Numbered from the stretch's first letter, positions 22,670 to 35,093 are shown. The stretch is 64,000 bases of DNA from Curvularia sp. ZM96 (GCA_022457065.1 JAJGBQ010000002.1:1798001-1862000), one strand, 5' to 3'. Notes: generated by a model not told the origin, from the sequence alone. Numbers and translations are program-made.

Positions 22670-24882
22670 CTACACCTTTCTCCCCCCACCCACCGCCTTC
22701 TTCCCCCCTCCAGCAACAGCAGCACCACCACCACCACCACTAGGCGTAATCTTAATCGGCACTCCACTCGCCGTAACAATCGTACTACTAGCCCCTTGTT
22801 TCTGTGCCTGCTTCTGTGCCTCCTCAACTTCTTGCTTGTCAATCTTGATCTTGACACCGTTATTTAGCGTTAGTGTACTTGTTTTCTTCGCCTGCTCGAC
22901 TTGAGACTGAGGCACTTTGATTAGCACGCCTGAGGCAGTCATGACTTCCTTCATTGGGACGTTGGAAGCTTGCTGTTGTTTGGCTTGTTTTGCTGGAGCT
23001 GCGGTGGCGCGAGCTTGGGCTGCGGTGCCGGATTTGAGGGGCGAGGGGGTTTGAGGTTTCTTGGTTGATGTTGCGGCGGTAGACATGTTGACTGCGCTTT
23101 GGGCTTTACGTAGCGGTGGCTTTGTAGTGACATTGGTGGGTGTTCGCATGGTTTTTGTTGGGGGCAGGCTGGGCATGTTGGAGTTCGCACGTCGTATCAT
23201 GCCGTTTGGCATTACAGCGCCGCTGGAGATTGCGGTTTCCTTGACCAATTTTGCGAGGTTCTCTTGTGTCAGGCGTTGGACTTGTGATACTTCAGCTGGG
23301 TCAGCGGCGGCTTGCTCGGCGCCCATTTTTGCGGCGCCTTCGATCATTTTCTCGAGCTGTTCGGGATTGGGTAGGCCTTTCATGTCACCGCCGCCTTGAC
23401 CTAACAGAGTCTTCATGTGGTTCTCGAAGAACTCTTTGCCACCTGGTATGGGTATGTCTTCAGGAGAGGCACCGTAGGCTACTGTCAAGGCCATCATGAT
23501 GGAAGTTATGGGGGCAAAGATCTTAACGAATTCATTCCAGTTTCCACTCTTAACTTCTGTCTCGATCTGCACCGCAGGTCGGGGAACAGTTCTAATAGTC
23601 TTATTTCCGTTGCTCCGACTGCTCTCGCTCCTGGCATCCATGTCCAGATGGTTTTTCCAAAAGTCCTCAGCAGGAAAACGGTTGTTGCGGTTAAAGTACT
23701 CGAGCATGTAGTCTTTCTCTCGCCATCGATTTCTCAGCCAGACCTCGAACGCGTGTGTGTTCTCGTAAGGTATGTCGGCGAGGCGGAAGCGTCGCCAGTG
23801 CATATTGACAGATTTGGGGGGTCGGCCTTCGAAGAAGGAGGAGCGGAGGGTAAAGATATCCTGTCCATATTGGCCTGGTGGTATACCTTCGTATGCTATA
23901 GTGCAGTCGTAAAGCCATTCCGTCGTGTCCTTCAGCTCATTAAGACAGAACTTTAGGCCTGTGCTGCGAGGGAGCAGCTGGTGCTTCATATCTTGCAGTC
24001 CGTTCTTTTCCGCCCACTTCTTGCTCTTTTCACGCGTAGTCGGAGAAAGGTTAGTTCCCTCGGGGAATATGATGAGCCACATAGGATCGTCCTTCTTGTT
24101 CAACTTCGCTAGGTGCTTCTTGAAAGTCCTTTCGTCCTGTTCCCATTTTCTTGACAAGAAGATGAAGTTGTAGAACTGTGCGCCCCACCCAATGATGGGA
24201 ATGTTCTTCAACGACTCCTTGAGAATGATGTAGATGAAGCCGTGCATATTGTTCGTGTAGGCGATCCACCATAGGTACAACCAGTCGGTGTAGAGTTGAT
24301 GGTTCGCCATGAGGACCATACGGTCGGCAAAGTTGCATTGCAGAGAGCCATCTTTGCGCTTGATGAGTTGACCGACCATGGTAGAGTCGCCAGATACACG
24401 GACGACAGTTGGCGCCCACCATTGGGTTAAACAGGTGATGAGGATGGCGAAGCATTCTTTGGTATAAGCCATATAACCATCGTAGAATTGAGGGTCGATG
24501 AGCTTTAGGGGCGCACCCAGGAATTGGGAGGCGCTTATGCTACGATGCATTAGTTGAGCTGTACTCCAAGAGTAGTCATATACCGGCATGCCTACGCTAA
24601 TACTCCAGATAAGAAAGTCGAGGCCAACGTGAATGCTCTCTCCGCCTGTGTCAACTCGCCGTACCGTGGCGGACCGGCTGGATGTGCCTCAACATTGTCT
24701 TTGGAGATTCGCAGACCAGCACCGAGGTCATCCTTCTTCTTCCTCTTGACAGACTCCGGAACCGGTCTTCTGGCCGCTGATTGGCCCGCTGGAGCAGCCG
24801 TCGGAGGCTTGGTCGCAGTCGGCTTGGGCGCGACTTTGGGTTTCTTGCCAGCGACTGTCGGTTTCTTCGTGGCTGCTGGCAT
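22670..24882 (-). CDS. lysophospholipid / LPA acyltransferase-like protein (PlsC domain)
   Basis: Transfers an acyl chain from acyl-CoA to a lysophospholipid in ER membranes; related to AGPAT and yeast CST26. Exons 24596-24882 and 22670-24539 give 718 aa; intron 24540-24595 (56 nt) is needed to link the N-terminal ISKDNVEAHPAGPP region to the ISASQFLGAPLKLID helix. Block I is NHQLYTD with His176 and Asp181; block III is FPEGTN with Glu256. The linker after residue 400 is hydrophobic once and then low in complexity. The last 90 residues contain three related units built on TASGVxIK / NNGVKIK and end in Gly/Lys (GGGKKAVGGGRK). Such a long repetitive tail is not a standard part of the enzyme. 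Confidence 0.85.
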
Positions 24883-25387
24883 CTTGGATGGTATCGAAAA
24901 CGCGCAAACACTGAATGTTCAAGGGTCAAAACATGAAACCTTCACGCCCAGTAACGGGCTACCCGCGACGTCAGTGCAAGGCCAACGGCTGGAGATCAGG
25001 ACGGCTCCACCTCTTTGGTCTGGCGAGACCCTGGTCTATGAGCCGTGGTATGACGTCGACGTGTGGCGCTGTGCCACATGGTCCCTCAAAGCAAGATATC
25101 GCCCCATCACTATGCCCACTTTGTTTGGTTCAGGGGATTCCTCACTAAATCTATGCAGTAGATATCCCTCTCTCACCCCAGCATCGCCTACATTTCCTGC
25201 CATAGTCATCATTCATATTTGGGCTTAGTGGTAAGTAGCCCTTGCCAGCTCCTACCTCTGCGCAGTATTGGCAGACTCTCCAAGTCTGTTCAACTACACC
25301 CGCGAGCAACTACTATCATCTAGTATAGGATCAGACTGACACGCACTCATCAGAATCATTCTCAAAACAACCGACACAGCTACCACG
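24883..25387. other. divergent promoter region
   Basis: Gap between the acyltransferase (minus) and the 174-aa protein (plus). The plus-strand open frame that begins inside the acyltransferase and runs to about 25228 is antisense and has no recognisable content. Confidence 0.55.
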
Positions 25388-25971
25388 ATGCCTACCGCCG
25401 CCAACAAGACGAACGCCACCAGGAACGTGAAGAAGGCCGGCACAAGCGCAACCAAAAAGTCTCAAGTCAATGGCGCAGTCAATGGAGCCGCCAACGGAGT
25501 AGCGCAACCACAGATGTCCCCATATACCATCATGGCCTCTCGAATCGCCAACCGAGTCGCTGAACTGGCCGAAAACATGACCTTTGTCGAACGCGAAAAG
25601 TAAGATACTTTTTCCCCAGTCTATCTCTCGACCATTTTCACTGACACAGTGTCTTCAGGCCTCAACCACAGCTCCAAAACGGCACGTCATCAGGTCAATC
25701 CAACTCTGGCCGCAAGCCCCCTCGGAAACTCGAACTGCGCATCCCCAACAACGGCGCCTCGCCCACAAACATCACCTTCAGCGCACCATTCCTCGACAAT
25801 ACGCTGTCGAAGCTGCTGTCGCTCCAAAATCGCATGTTGACGGTTAGCAACGACATTGCCGCGTGCGAGGATGTAGATGAAAAGACAAAGCAAGAACAAT
25901 TTGCTCAGAGTGCCGAGTTGAGCCGCATTATTGCGTTGATTTGCGCGGAGAAAGCTAGGCAGGGTGCTTGA
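25388..25971 (+). CDS. conserved-looking small protein, unknown function
   Basis: I do not recognise this 174-aa protein. Exons 25388-25599 and 25659-25971 join in phase around a 59-nt intron. The first 40 residues are Ala/Asn/Lys/Thr-rich and basic (KTNATRNVKKAG). Next is an amphipathic helix (MASRIANRVAELAENMTFVE), then a Ser/Gly/Pro-rich link with KPPRKLELRIPN. The C-terminal 70 residues look helical and coiled-coil forming (LDNTLSKLLSLQNRMLTVSN, and QFAQSAELSRIIALICAEKA). The balance of helices and a disordered basic head suggests a structural or scaffold subunit, but no family is visible. Confidence 0.75.
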
Positions 25972-26799
25972 GTTTTCTTTTATTTTTTGCCCTTTTACTT
26001 CTTTTTTGGCCATGTGTCATAACAAGCGTTGATCCACCACGTATTTATTCTCTTTTTTCTTCTGCTTTTCTTGTTTAGCCTTGAGCTGTGGGCGTTGAGT
26101 GGAAATATATATGGAATGAGATGTTGTCTATTGAAAAGCGGCTGGGTAGTATATAATCTGTACGAATACGATGAGATGATACACAAAAAAAATCCAAAAT
26201 GTGTACATTCTATTCAACAGCCCTAAAGTCGGGACTTCACACTCCCACTCCTTTGCGTACAGCTACAAGCCACACCAAGGACCCTGAATACTCACCACTC
26301 CTTCCCCCCTCACCCCCTTTGCCGCGGAAATGCGCGCCCATTTGCCACACAATACCACCCGTCGCGGGGCTAGAAACCTGTATCGAGACGATCGACAGAC
26401 GCCAATATGCTTTAGGCCATCTCAACGGTGGTAAATCATACGTCATACACGCATGACGGCGGGGGTTGTGCTATCCCCTGGCTCCGAGAAACAGGTTCCA
26501 AGCTGTCAGTGTGGCGTTACGCCCCCGCGTCTCGATCGGCAAAGCAATCAGGGTCTTGGTCTTTCTCTTCGATCTCTTGCTGGAAGTTCTGGACTCGTTT
26601 GAGAAGATAACTAGCTTTTCTTACATACAACGTCGCTTCTACTGGATTGTGACTTGGATTGTATCTCCTGGGTAGAAAACTGGACGTATATTGGAACTCC
26701 GTTTTCGTGTTACGATTTCACATTTGTTGCTCTGTGAGCTTGAAAAGGAGGGATTGATTGTCGGCGATTTCGTCTTTTTGTTTCTTTTATCCGCAAAAA
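25972..26799. other. intergenic region
   Basis: 3' region of the 174-aa gene and long promoter/leader of the next gene, both on the plus strand. T-rich runs (25975-26080, 26760-26795) flank it. A 69-codon minus-strand frame at 26237-26446 starts with ATG but has no recognisable content and is not called. Confidence 0.5.
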
Positions 26800-27739
26800 A
26801 TGACGAGCTTCATCTCAAACATCATTTGGAATTCTGTCGAGGGCTTCGTGGATGCTGGGAAGAAGACAGCGGGCGAATATGGTGGCAATGCCTTGATCAA
26901 GGCTGGGGATATGATTGAGAATAGTGGCAGGAGTTTGGGAACCGGTGAGTTTGGTCTACTTCTTTTCCTAAAGTCTCATATGAAAGCTGCCCTAGACTCT
27001 ACTTTAGTAATGCTGACTGTGTCGTCAAATAGGCATAGAAAAGAAAGCGACGAATTATGGCAGCTCCATCACAGGCCAGACTTACAAGCCTTCGGGCAAG
27101 GCGCTGCCCTCGACCGCCCGTAAGCCAGCAATGAAACGCTCGAATTCAACACCCGCAAGCACAAAAGGACCAACCAGCGGATTACCCATAGGCGCAAAAA
27201 AGTATCCTGGAGGCAACCAAGCGCAAGGTGCTGTTGGCGGAGCCAAGAAGGCAGTCGGAGGCGTCAACAAAACCGTTGGTGGTATCACAGGCAATGCCTC
27301 CAAAGTCACTGGAGGTGTCGTGGGTCGCGCAAACAGCACGACCGGCACACTATCATCCACCGCCGCAAAAGGCTCGGGTAGCGTTGTAGGCGGCGGACGC
27401 AAAGCCATCAACGGAGCCACGAAATCCATTCCGCCGTTCAAAGGACCTTCTTCCGCACCTAATCTGACCAAGAACGGTCCAAAGCCCTTCCCAGATATCA
27501 ATGGTATCCCTAAGCCTGCGTATCCCACTGAGAAAAAGGTGGCCGTGAAACCTGGGCAGCCAAAACCATTTACACCGCCTGTTGAGAGCAAGAAACTTGA
27601 TCCGAAGAAACCTTATCCGGGTACGAACACGCTGCCAGGGACGAGTCGTACGCCGGTGCAGCAACAAAAGTATAAGCCGCTGCCTAGACTTGGCCCGCAG
27701 ATTGGCCAGGGACAAACCATGAAGCATATCGCCATATGA
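26800..27739 (+). CDS. Gly/Lys/Pro-rich protein with helical N-terminus, unknown function
   Basis: Not recognised. Exons 26800-26944 and 27033-27739 give 283 aa; the intron is 88 nt, longer than its neighbours. The first 50 residues could form an amphipathic membrane-binding helix region (FISNIIWNSVEGFVDAGKKT). Residues of about 120-190 repeat a short Gly-Gly/Lys-Lys theme (GGAKKAVGGVNKTVGGITG, then GGGRKAINGATKS). The rest is Pro/Lys-rich (KPFPDINGIPKPAYP, KKPYPGTNTLPG) and probably disordered. The GGGKKAVGG element also occurs at the C-terminus of the acyltransferase at 22670, which may be coincidence of low-complexity sequence. Confidence 0.72.
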
Positions 27740-28343
27740 GTTGGAGAAATGTCATTTTGTTTTCGGCGTTGTTCTGTTTGTAGGTAATGCGTATGTAAGA
27801 CTAGATCCGAGGTGTTGGAAATGAGCAATCTTGTATTAGTATGACACGATATTACTTCAGCAACGAAACTCTGCTTGTTGGTTACGCGTATGAATGCTGA
27901 TGCTGGATGCTGGATACTGGATAACACCTGAACATTCTGACAGCGTTGGTAGATTGGTAAGCCACGTAACCTTACCCTGCGGATGCAACCCAAAGGTCAT
28001 ATATCCGTTCAGACGGTACTCAGTGTATGCACGGGCAGCTGGGGTTCTTTACTTTCGGCCAAACTACGGTGTGCGCGGGGTGATTTCCACTGGGTAACAT
28101 TGCTCATCACTGTCGATCGCTCCACCGGACCCCACATCCCCTTACCTCAACCAGTAGACCATGCACCTATCATAGACGGCGTGATGGACCGAAGATGATC
28201 TCGGCATTGGATGAAGCATCCGGGGCGGAAAGCTTAAGTTTCTTATAGATTCCCTCTTACCCGGCATGACTCCCCCCGCGTAGTTTGCGCCTTCTGTTAT
28301 TTTCTTTTTGGTCCATCCATTCCTTGGATGCGTACGACTCAAC
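27740..28343. other. intergenic region
   Basis: 3' region of the Gly/Lys-rich gene and promoter of the MFS permease gene. A single TGATAG (GATA-factor type, read on the minus strand near 28166) is present; GATA factors control allantoate-family permeases, but one site proves nothing. Confidence 0.45.
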
Positions 28344-29961
28344 ATGCCGTTGTTCTCCGCCAGCAAAGATGACAACAATGCGAGTCGCGATGAAGAAAAA
28401 ACCGACACCATAGCCGCGGAGAAGGATGGGGATGTGCCGATAACGGAAGAAATTGACCCAGTCATTGCAAAGCGTGTGCGACGGAAACTGGATACGCATG
28501 TTGTTCCACTGTTGGGAGCGCTGTATCTTCTCGCTTTTCTCGACAGATCCAACATTGGGTAGGACAAACCGACCAGCAACTCACTCAAAGTCTATCACTT
28601 ACGCCAATACAGTAATGCGCGCATCGCCGGTATGGAAGAGGATCTTCACCTCAGCAGTCAGGAGTATCAATGGCTGCTGACAATCTTCTACATCTCCTAC
28701 ATTGTCTTTGGCTTCCTTATCATTATGTGGAAAGCCGTGCCTCCACACCGCTGGGCTGCAGGATGTGTTTTCATGTGGGGATTAGTCTCAAGTACGCAAG
28801 CTGCAGCTACCTCGTGGGCTGGAATGATGGTGCTGCGCTTTCTCATGGGCGTTGCAGAAATCGCTTTTGGACCTGGAGTACCGTTTTTGCTGTCATTCTT
28901 CTATCTGAGAGATGAGCTCGGTCTCAGATGCGGACTTTTCCTGTCGGCAGCACCGCTAGCAAATACCTTTTCGGGGGCACTGGCGTACGGCATTACCAGT
29001 GGCAATCCTGTGTTTGCAAAGTGGCGGGTACTATTTCTCGCAGAAGGACTTCCAACGGTTGCGATGGCCGTTGTAACCTGGTTCTTTTTACCAGACAGCC
29101 CAGAGAAGGCGCGATTTCTCACTGAAGAGGAGAAGGCCGTTGCCAAAGCCCGTGGTGTGGTACAAGCGGGAGCCGGCACTCGAATTGGGAAAATACAGTG
29201 GAAGGAGATGCTGGAGGCGTCACTGGACTTGAAATGCTGGGTTCTAGGTGTAAGTGGAGCAACGCACTCTGCTAATCAACGCATTGACAGTTTCTCAGCT
29301 GATGTATTTTTCCGGCAACGTCGCGTTTTCGTCTCTGCCGGTATTTTTGCCGACCATTCTTACTGAGATGGGATTCTCGCACGTCAACGCACAAGGACTC
29401 ACCGCACCGCCTTTCTTCCTCTCTTTCCTCACTGTCATTGCGACTTGCTACATTGCCGACCGCACACAACAGCGCGGCATTATGATTGCCATACTGACGG
29501 CAATTGGCGGTGCTGGTTATGTGATTCTGGCCACAACAAAGACGGTGGCGGCAAGATACTTTGGTGTCTTCCTGGCTGCGGCTGGCATCTTCCCAGCTAT
29601 TGGCAACATTCTGCCATGGATCACGAACAACCAAGGAACAGACACTCGTAGAGGCACTGGAATTATGCTCGCGAATCTCATTGGGCAGTGCGGTCCGGTG
29701 CTTGGGACTCGGCTGTATCCGAAATCTGAGGCGCCCCTGTATGTAAAAGGGCAGTCGATTTGTGCAGGATTCATGTTTCTGTTTTGCTTGCTCAGTATCC
29801 TGCTGAGGACTCTGCTAGCTCGGGAGAACAAGAAACTGGATCAAAAGTACGGGACCTTGGCGCAGCAGAAGGCAGCGATACAGGAAGCTGCACTGCGTGG
29901 CGAGGCAGTGCATCAGGTTGCGATTGAGAACTACGGGCCAATGTATCGATACGTGCTGTAG
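28344..29961 (+). CDS. MFS transporter, anion:cation symporter (allantoate permease-like) family
   Basis: Plasma-membrane permease of the Dal5/Tna1 group, which takes up organic anions such as allantoate, nicotinate or related acids by proton symport. Exons 28344-28558, 28613-29249 and 29299-29961 give 504 aa with about 12 helices. LYLLAFLDRSNIGNARIAG in helix 1 is the group signature. FSSLPVFLPTILTEMGFS and the PDSPEKARFLTEEE segment of the central loop also fit. Intron 2 has overlapping donors (GTGTAAGT) and two acceptors (29290, 29298). I chose 29250-29298 because WVLGLMYFSGN matches the family spacing; the alternative pair (donor 29248) would add VSQ in place of G. Substrate unknown. Confidence 0.88.
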
Positions 29962-30589
29962 ATAGAGCTGCGGGTGACAAGGCGAAGAGTACTGCACAGG
30001 GTTGGGAGTTGATGGACTAGTTTGTATACCTGTATGGATGACGAGTGATGTATAGGATGACAGTCCAGAGCCAGTGTAGCGCAGGCAAGTGCAGTGGGTA
30101 TCCAATCGGCTCCAAGGGAGAAGCAGTAGCCCGACTGGGCCTGCTGTATCCCCAGCGCATCCGAAACAGGAAAGCGCGCACGCGACGTCTGCTGATTGTA
30201 AGCCGCTGCACCACCATGGCCAAGTCCGAGAAAATGCCATGCTCCAACAGCGGAAAATTGCATGCGCATACTGGCCAAGCGATCGGCATTTTCGGCCATG
30301 CACACTGGGCTCGATAGACGTCAACGGTTCCCACATGCGAACTGCCAAAAAGTTGGGGGCAGCTAGGCCGACGCCTAGACGCATGCATCGAAGCATTGGC
30401 CTCCAATAACGTCACTGCCATTTTCCGTTCCAGTTGAACATCTCGTCGGCTCTCGTCGCTCGCCCTCTTCTGTGCCTCACCCTCTGTACGCCTGCGTGTC
30501 TGCTTCCCAGTGGCCCGCTGCTGCATACCCGCCCCAGTACTCCACTCTGGCCCCGCCATTGTCGCCATCTCAGCGCGCTCCTGACCGCG
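29962..30589. other. intergenic region
   Basis: 3' region of the permease gene and promoter/leader of the CorA gene. The frame of the CorA gene is open upstream to 30434 but has no ATG there, so the leader is non-coding. Confidence 0.55.
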
Positions 30590-33259
30590 ATGCCGTCGAA
30601 TTCGTCTGCTGGGCCTAGGCCCGATGCTGCGAATCCGGGTAATGCTTCGTACGCGACAGCTGCAGCATCGGATTCCGTTTCACGTCCCGGGCAAGAGGGC
30701 GCGTCCACTTCTGCCCCACCGAAAAAGAAGAAGACTCATCGGGGCGGCAAGAAGAGGCGCAACCGTCGTCAGTCCTTTGCTGCCGGAGCCGATCTGCCAC
30801 AGGCTGACTCGATGGACGAGCGTCCCACCCTCGCCAACGTCGCCGGCCATGGCCAGCCCCGGGGCAGCAGCAGCTTCTATCGCACCCACGGCAACCTCAG
30901 CAACACCAGCCTCGAGAGCGAGGCTCTGCTCGACCATCGTGAACAGCCCACCATACGAACGCGCCGTCCCAGCGTGCCCATAACGTCCATGTACCCAACC
31001 CAGAGGGGCCAGTCCAGCACCAACTCTCAGCGTCTGCAAGTCACCAAGCCAGGAAACTCACAAGGCCTGTCGCGCCTCTCGCATACCACCGAGGGGCTGC
31101 GCGATAGCGACGCCGACGACGATGCCGACGACGACGCCAACGACAGAACCCCTTTGATGAGCTCTTCCCATCGCGACATCAGGTCAGGCGCAAGCTATGG
31201 CTCAAACAGCGGCAATGCACGTAGCAGGAGCGGCACGTCTGTGTCTGCTCCCAAGCATATGACTATGCCTGAACACCGACCCGATCTCTTCACTCAGCAC
31301 CATTACTCTGCAACCAATCTCGACGAATACGATGTTAACAACCCTCCGTCGGTGCCCACCAGTCCAACCTTTGAGCCGCACTCCGGACTGGACGATGTTA
31401 TGATGCCGACAGATCTTGACCACATGTCAGATCCCGGGAGACCCACCAGTAGGAATCGCGATACGTTGATCAACATTGATGGAGAGGAACATGGAGGCTC
31501 GCCTCCTTCTGCGGGCGACTTGAGACGTCGCATGACCACAACAGCACTTGAAGATGTCTGCTTCCCACACGAGGCCATGTCTGAAATCGGACACGAGGAT
31601 TACATGAACACTCCCATGACTGGTGAGCCTACCAGCCGTCGGAGGCGCCGTCGCTGGCCCGATCTCGACGTACTCCAGGCTTGGGCAAACCAAGAGAAGG
31701 AGCAGAGGACCATTGAAGGCATGCGTATGCGTAAGGTGAGTGAACCACTCATGGTCGAAGGTCGCCTGCGTCCCAAACGACGCGTCTGGCACCGCGAAGC
31801 GAGCGACGCGCCCTTCCGATTCACTTACTTCAACGAAACATTCGACAACACTATCCATAGCCAAAGTATCAGCGAACTGTTGCAACCTGGTCAAAGTTTC
31901 AGGAATCTGTTTGTCCCAGACCCCCCAGTTCTCGACGATACCAGCTCCAGCTCCGACACGGAGGATGATATGCTGCACTCGGGCACCAATGGACACAGTT
32001 CGCGAGCAACCACGCGATCGGCTTCGAAAGTAGACGGCAAGCAGTCTTCTGGAGAACAGACACGCTCCACGACACCGCGTCCCACAGCAGACACGCCCAA
32101 GGCCGAGGAGGAGAAGCCAAAGCGTTATGGCCCACGGCCTGCGTGGTGGCTAGACGTCATGTCGCCTACGGAGGCCGAGATGAAGGTCATTTCCAAGACG
32201 TTTGGAATCCATCCATTGACATCAGAGGATATTTTGATGCAGGAGCAACGCGAAAAAGTGGAGCTCTTCAAGCACTACTATTTCATCAACTATCGGACGT
32301 TTGAGCAGGATGAGAATAGCGAAGACTACCTGGATCCTGTTAATCTGTATGTGGTTGTGTTTCGAGAAGGTGTAATAAGCTTTCACTTCTCTTTGACACC
32401 GCACCCTGCCAATGTTCGCCGTCGAATTCGCCAACTCTCCGACTACCTGGTCCTGTCGCCTGACTGGATTTCGTATGCCATCATCGACGATGTCACGGAT
32501 GCATATGCGCCTATGATTCAAAAGATTGAGGAAGAGGTCGATGACATCGATGAGGCTATTCTACGTCTCCACTCGAGTGACGAGGAGCAAGAAGCGGAGA
32601 AGGAGAAGAGCCATAGCTACAACAACCCACACTACAAGGATCCGCCCGAGATCAAGTCGCAGCAAGACACGGGGCGGGACATGCTGCGTCGGGTTGGCGA
32701 ATGCCGCAAGAAGGTGATGAGTCTGTACCGTCTGCTGGGTAACAAGGCCGATGTCATCAAGGGATTTGCCAAGCGATGCAACGAGCAGTGGGATATTGCG
32801 CCTCGCAACGAAATTGGCATGTATCTTGGAGATATCCAAGATCACATTGTTACCATGACGGGCAACTTGAGCCACTATGAGAAGTGAGTTTGATTGATTA
32901 CGTGTGTTGAGGCAGGCCACTAACTAGGCACCAGTCTCCTCTCGCGAGCCCACAGTAACTATCTGGCGCAAATCAACATTAGGATGAATGAGCGCCAAGA
33001 GAAGACGTCTGACATTCTGGGCAAGCTTACGGTGCTTGGTACTATTGTGCTGCCAATGAACGTGGTGACGGGTATCTGGGGCATGAACTGGTAAGTGTGG
33101 AACGTATGCGGGGGCCAAGATGACATGCTGACGGAACCTAGCCTCGTACCCGGGCAAGATGTAGCGAATCTCAACTGGTTCTGGTCGATTACCGGAGGCC
33201 TGATTACGTTTGGCCTGCTTTGCTACTTTATTGCAAAGCGGGTGTATGGCATCGTTTGA
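30590..33259 (+). CDS. CorA-family Mg2+ transporter, MNR2/ALR type
   Basis: Magnesium channel of the vacuolar (Mnr2) or plasma-membrane (Alr1) kind. Exons 30590-32883, 32935-33090 and 33142-33259 give 855 aa; both introns are 51 nt. Residues 1-560 are hydrophilic and disordered, with Lys/Arg runs (KKKKTHRGGKKRRNRRQ) and an acidic patch (DADDDADDDAND). The CorA domain starts near 565 (WWLDVMSPTEAEMKVISKTF). Two helices at the end carry the selectivity motif Gly-Met-Asn at 814-816 (TGIWGMN), followed by the second helix and a short cytosolic end (KRVYGIV). The intron directly after GMN splits the Cys817 codon. The long N-terminus favours Mnr2 over a mitochondrial Mrs2 protein. Confidence 0.9.
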
Positions 33260-33729
33260 GTAGCATTTGGTGCGTAGAAAAAAAGACGGAGAAGACGCAG
33301 TTTTTGCATTTGCTTTGTAGGAAGAAGGCGTTGCAATGGCCGGCGTTTTGGCTGAGGAGGGATGGTTGTAGTATTGGTATTGGGCTTCTCTAGGATCGAG
33401 ATTGTACATACATATATCCTTTTTGTGTTGTGTTACGCTAATCAAACGGCTTTGGATACCTGCAAACGATGAATTCTAAGTTTGTGATTTGGCAAACATG
33501 GCGAGTATGTTGGTAACCAAACGCTCCTCTCACTCTTATGCACGCATAAATACTCGAATATCTCTCATCTTGCCATCAACCAATCCTCTCTCCTTAGCGG
33601 TCGGGTGGGCTTCTAGCGACGATGATGATACTGGGTGCCCAAAAAACCAAACATCAAGACTAAGAGACTGCTAATGGGTTTATAGGAAACACAGTTTTAA
33701 CCCAGTGTTGTCGTCGTCAACAATCATGG

Positions 33730-33781
33730 GTTGCTAAGCTAGAAGGGCGGCCGTTCGAATCCGGACGGTCGCTGGAGCAAC
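33730..33781. repeat. two-stem imperfect inverted repeat with a tRNA B-box-like loop
   Basis: Outer arms GTTGCT and AGCAAC match exactly. Inner arms GCGGCCG and CGGTCGC match at 6 of 7 positions, and the loop contains TTCGAATCC. The loop resembles a T-arm, but the T-stem does not pair in tRNA register and no A box or acceptor stem is present. Confidence 0.35.
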
Positions 33782-35093
33782 AGATGCTGGGAGAGGTGGA
33801 TTGGTTGATTTTTGCTTCTTTTTCTTTCTAGGGCAGGACAGGTGAAAGGGAAGAAGTGAGCGCGTGTGTGGTCTGTATTTTTGTGGAGACTATCCTTTCA
33901 CTGATTGATAATGGTAATGCAGCATAGACGGTGGGTGTTCAGGCCCGGCATACAAAGCAGAGGGCGCGTGGCGTTTGCATGGCACATGGTTGAGGAGGGC
34001 TACGGGTAGTGCTGAGGGTCCGGTGAGCAGCTGATGGTGGGTAGAGGCTTATGATACGGACCTCTGTACAGAAGTCAGTCCAGGTGGAGAGATACGTAGG
34101 AGACACGCCCAAGACACGACCAGTCGTGCTGCAGAGGCCTGTGTCAGTCTGTTACGAGATACTTCGTAGTAATGGCAAGCCATGACTTTGTAAGAGAACC
34201 ACTCTGAATATATAAATTCTTTTTTTTCTTTACACGTGGAACATCCGCAGGGTCACAATAAGGCTCAGCCCGTTGGGTGGCGCCCTGGTTAGCCCACGGG
34301 CCCTGGTACCATCGGACTTGGAAAAAAAAAGTCGTCTGATGTCTCTTCAGCATGCCTAACAGAACCGAAAGCAGAGGTGGTGCATGTAGCTAGCAGGGTG
34401 ACCCTAGAGAGGTTGGGTCGCCTCACTCTTGGGCTTCAGCCAAGCCGTATTTTACGGCAGAGGAGACCAAGTCTTTTTGCTTTCTCGCCTTGTCGTGGCA
34501 CTGCTCTGGACAGCTCGGTGGGCGTCTGGGGCTGGGGCATCGAGGCGCAGTCACTGCGGCGGGCGTTGGTCAGCGGGGCGCGCACGTGCTCGGGGCCTCT
34601 CACGGCGTGCGGGGCTCTGCGGCGGAGACATGGCGCAACGTCCGGTGAGGTTGCGAGTGACGGCGTCCAGGCAACCGGTTCGCATGATGCCACGGTTGCT
34701 CTCCCGTCGTCGCTCCACGGCACTGGTAGGGCTGCAACCGCGCGCGGTGAAGGCGCACCCTCACGGCGAGCAGCGTGCGACAAGGCCAACCAGCGCGCCC
34801 TCTGCGCATATGCACACTGCCCCTGCCGGCGCGCGACGGCACAGGCGTAGGTACCAGTACCAGCACTGCGTACTATACGCTGCACGCCAGTCGGCGGCCC
34901 TGGCTGCAGTCGAGGCTTCTGCTATGCGCCTTCGTGCCCAAGCCGACGTCTGGCTGCATGCGTCTGTTGAGGCCTGGCGGGCAGTACCCATGACGTCAGC
35001 CTGGCGCGCCCGTCCACCATCTGGGCAGTCGAGAACCCAACCTTGTCTTCTGACGCGATCCGCTCGCCAGGCCACTTGACGTCGTCTGCCTTG

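Noticed and set aside
33730..33781. tRNA gene suggested by TTCGAATCC
   Set aside because: The T-stem does not pair in tRNA register, and there is no A box, anticodon arm or acceptor stem at the right distances.
34429..35079. 216-codon plus-strand frame upstream of the DUF3824 gene
   Set aside because: No ATG at its head and Arg/Ala-rich random-looking content; several frames on both strands are open in the same stretch.
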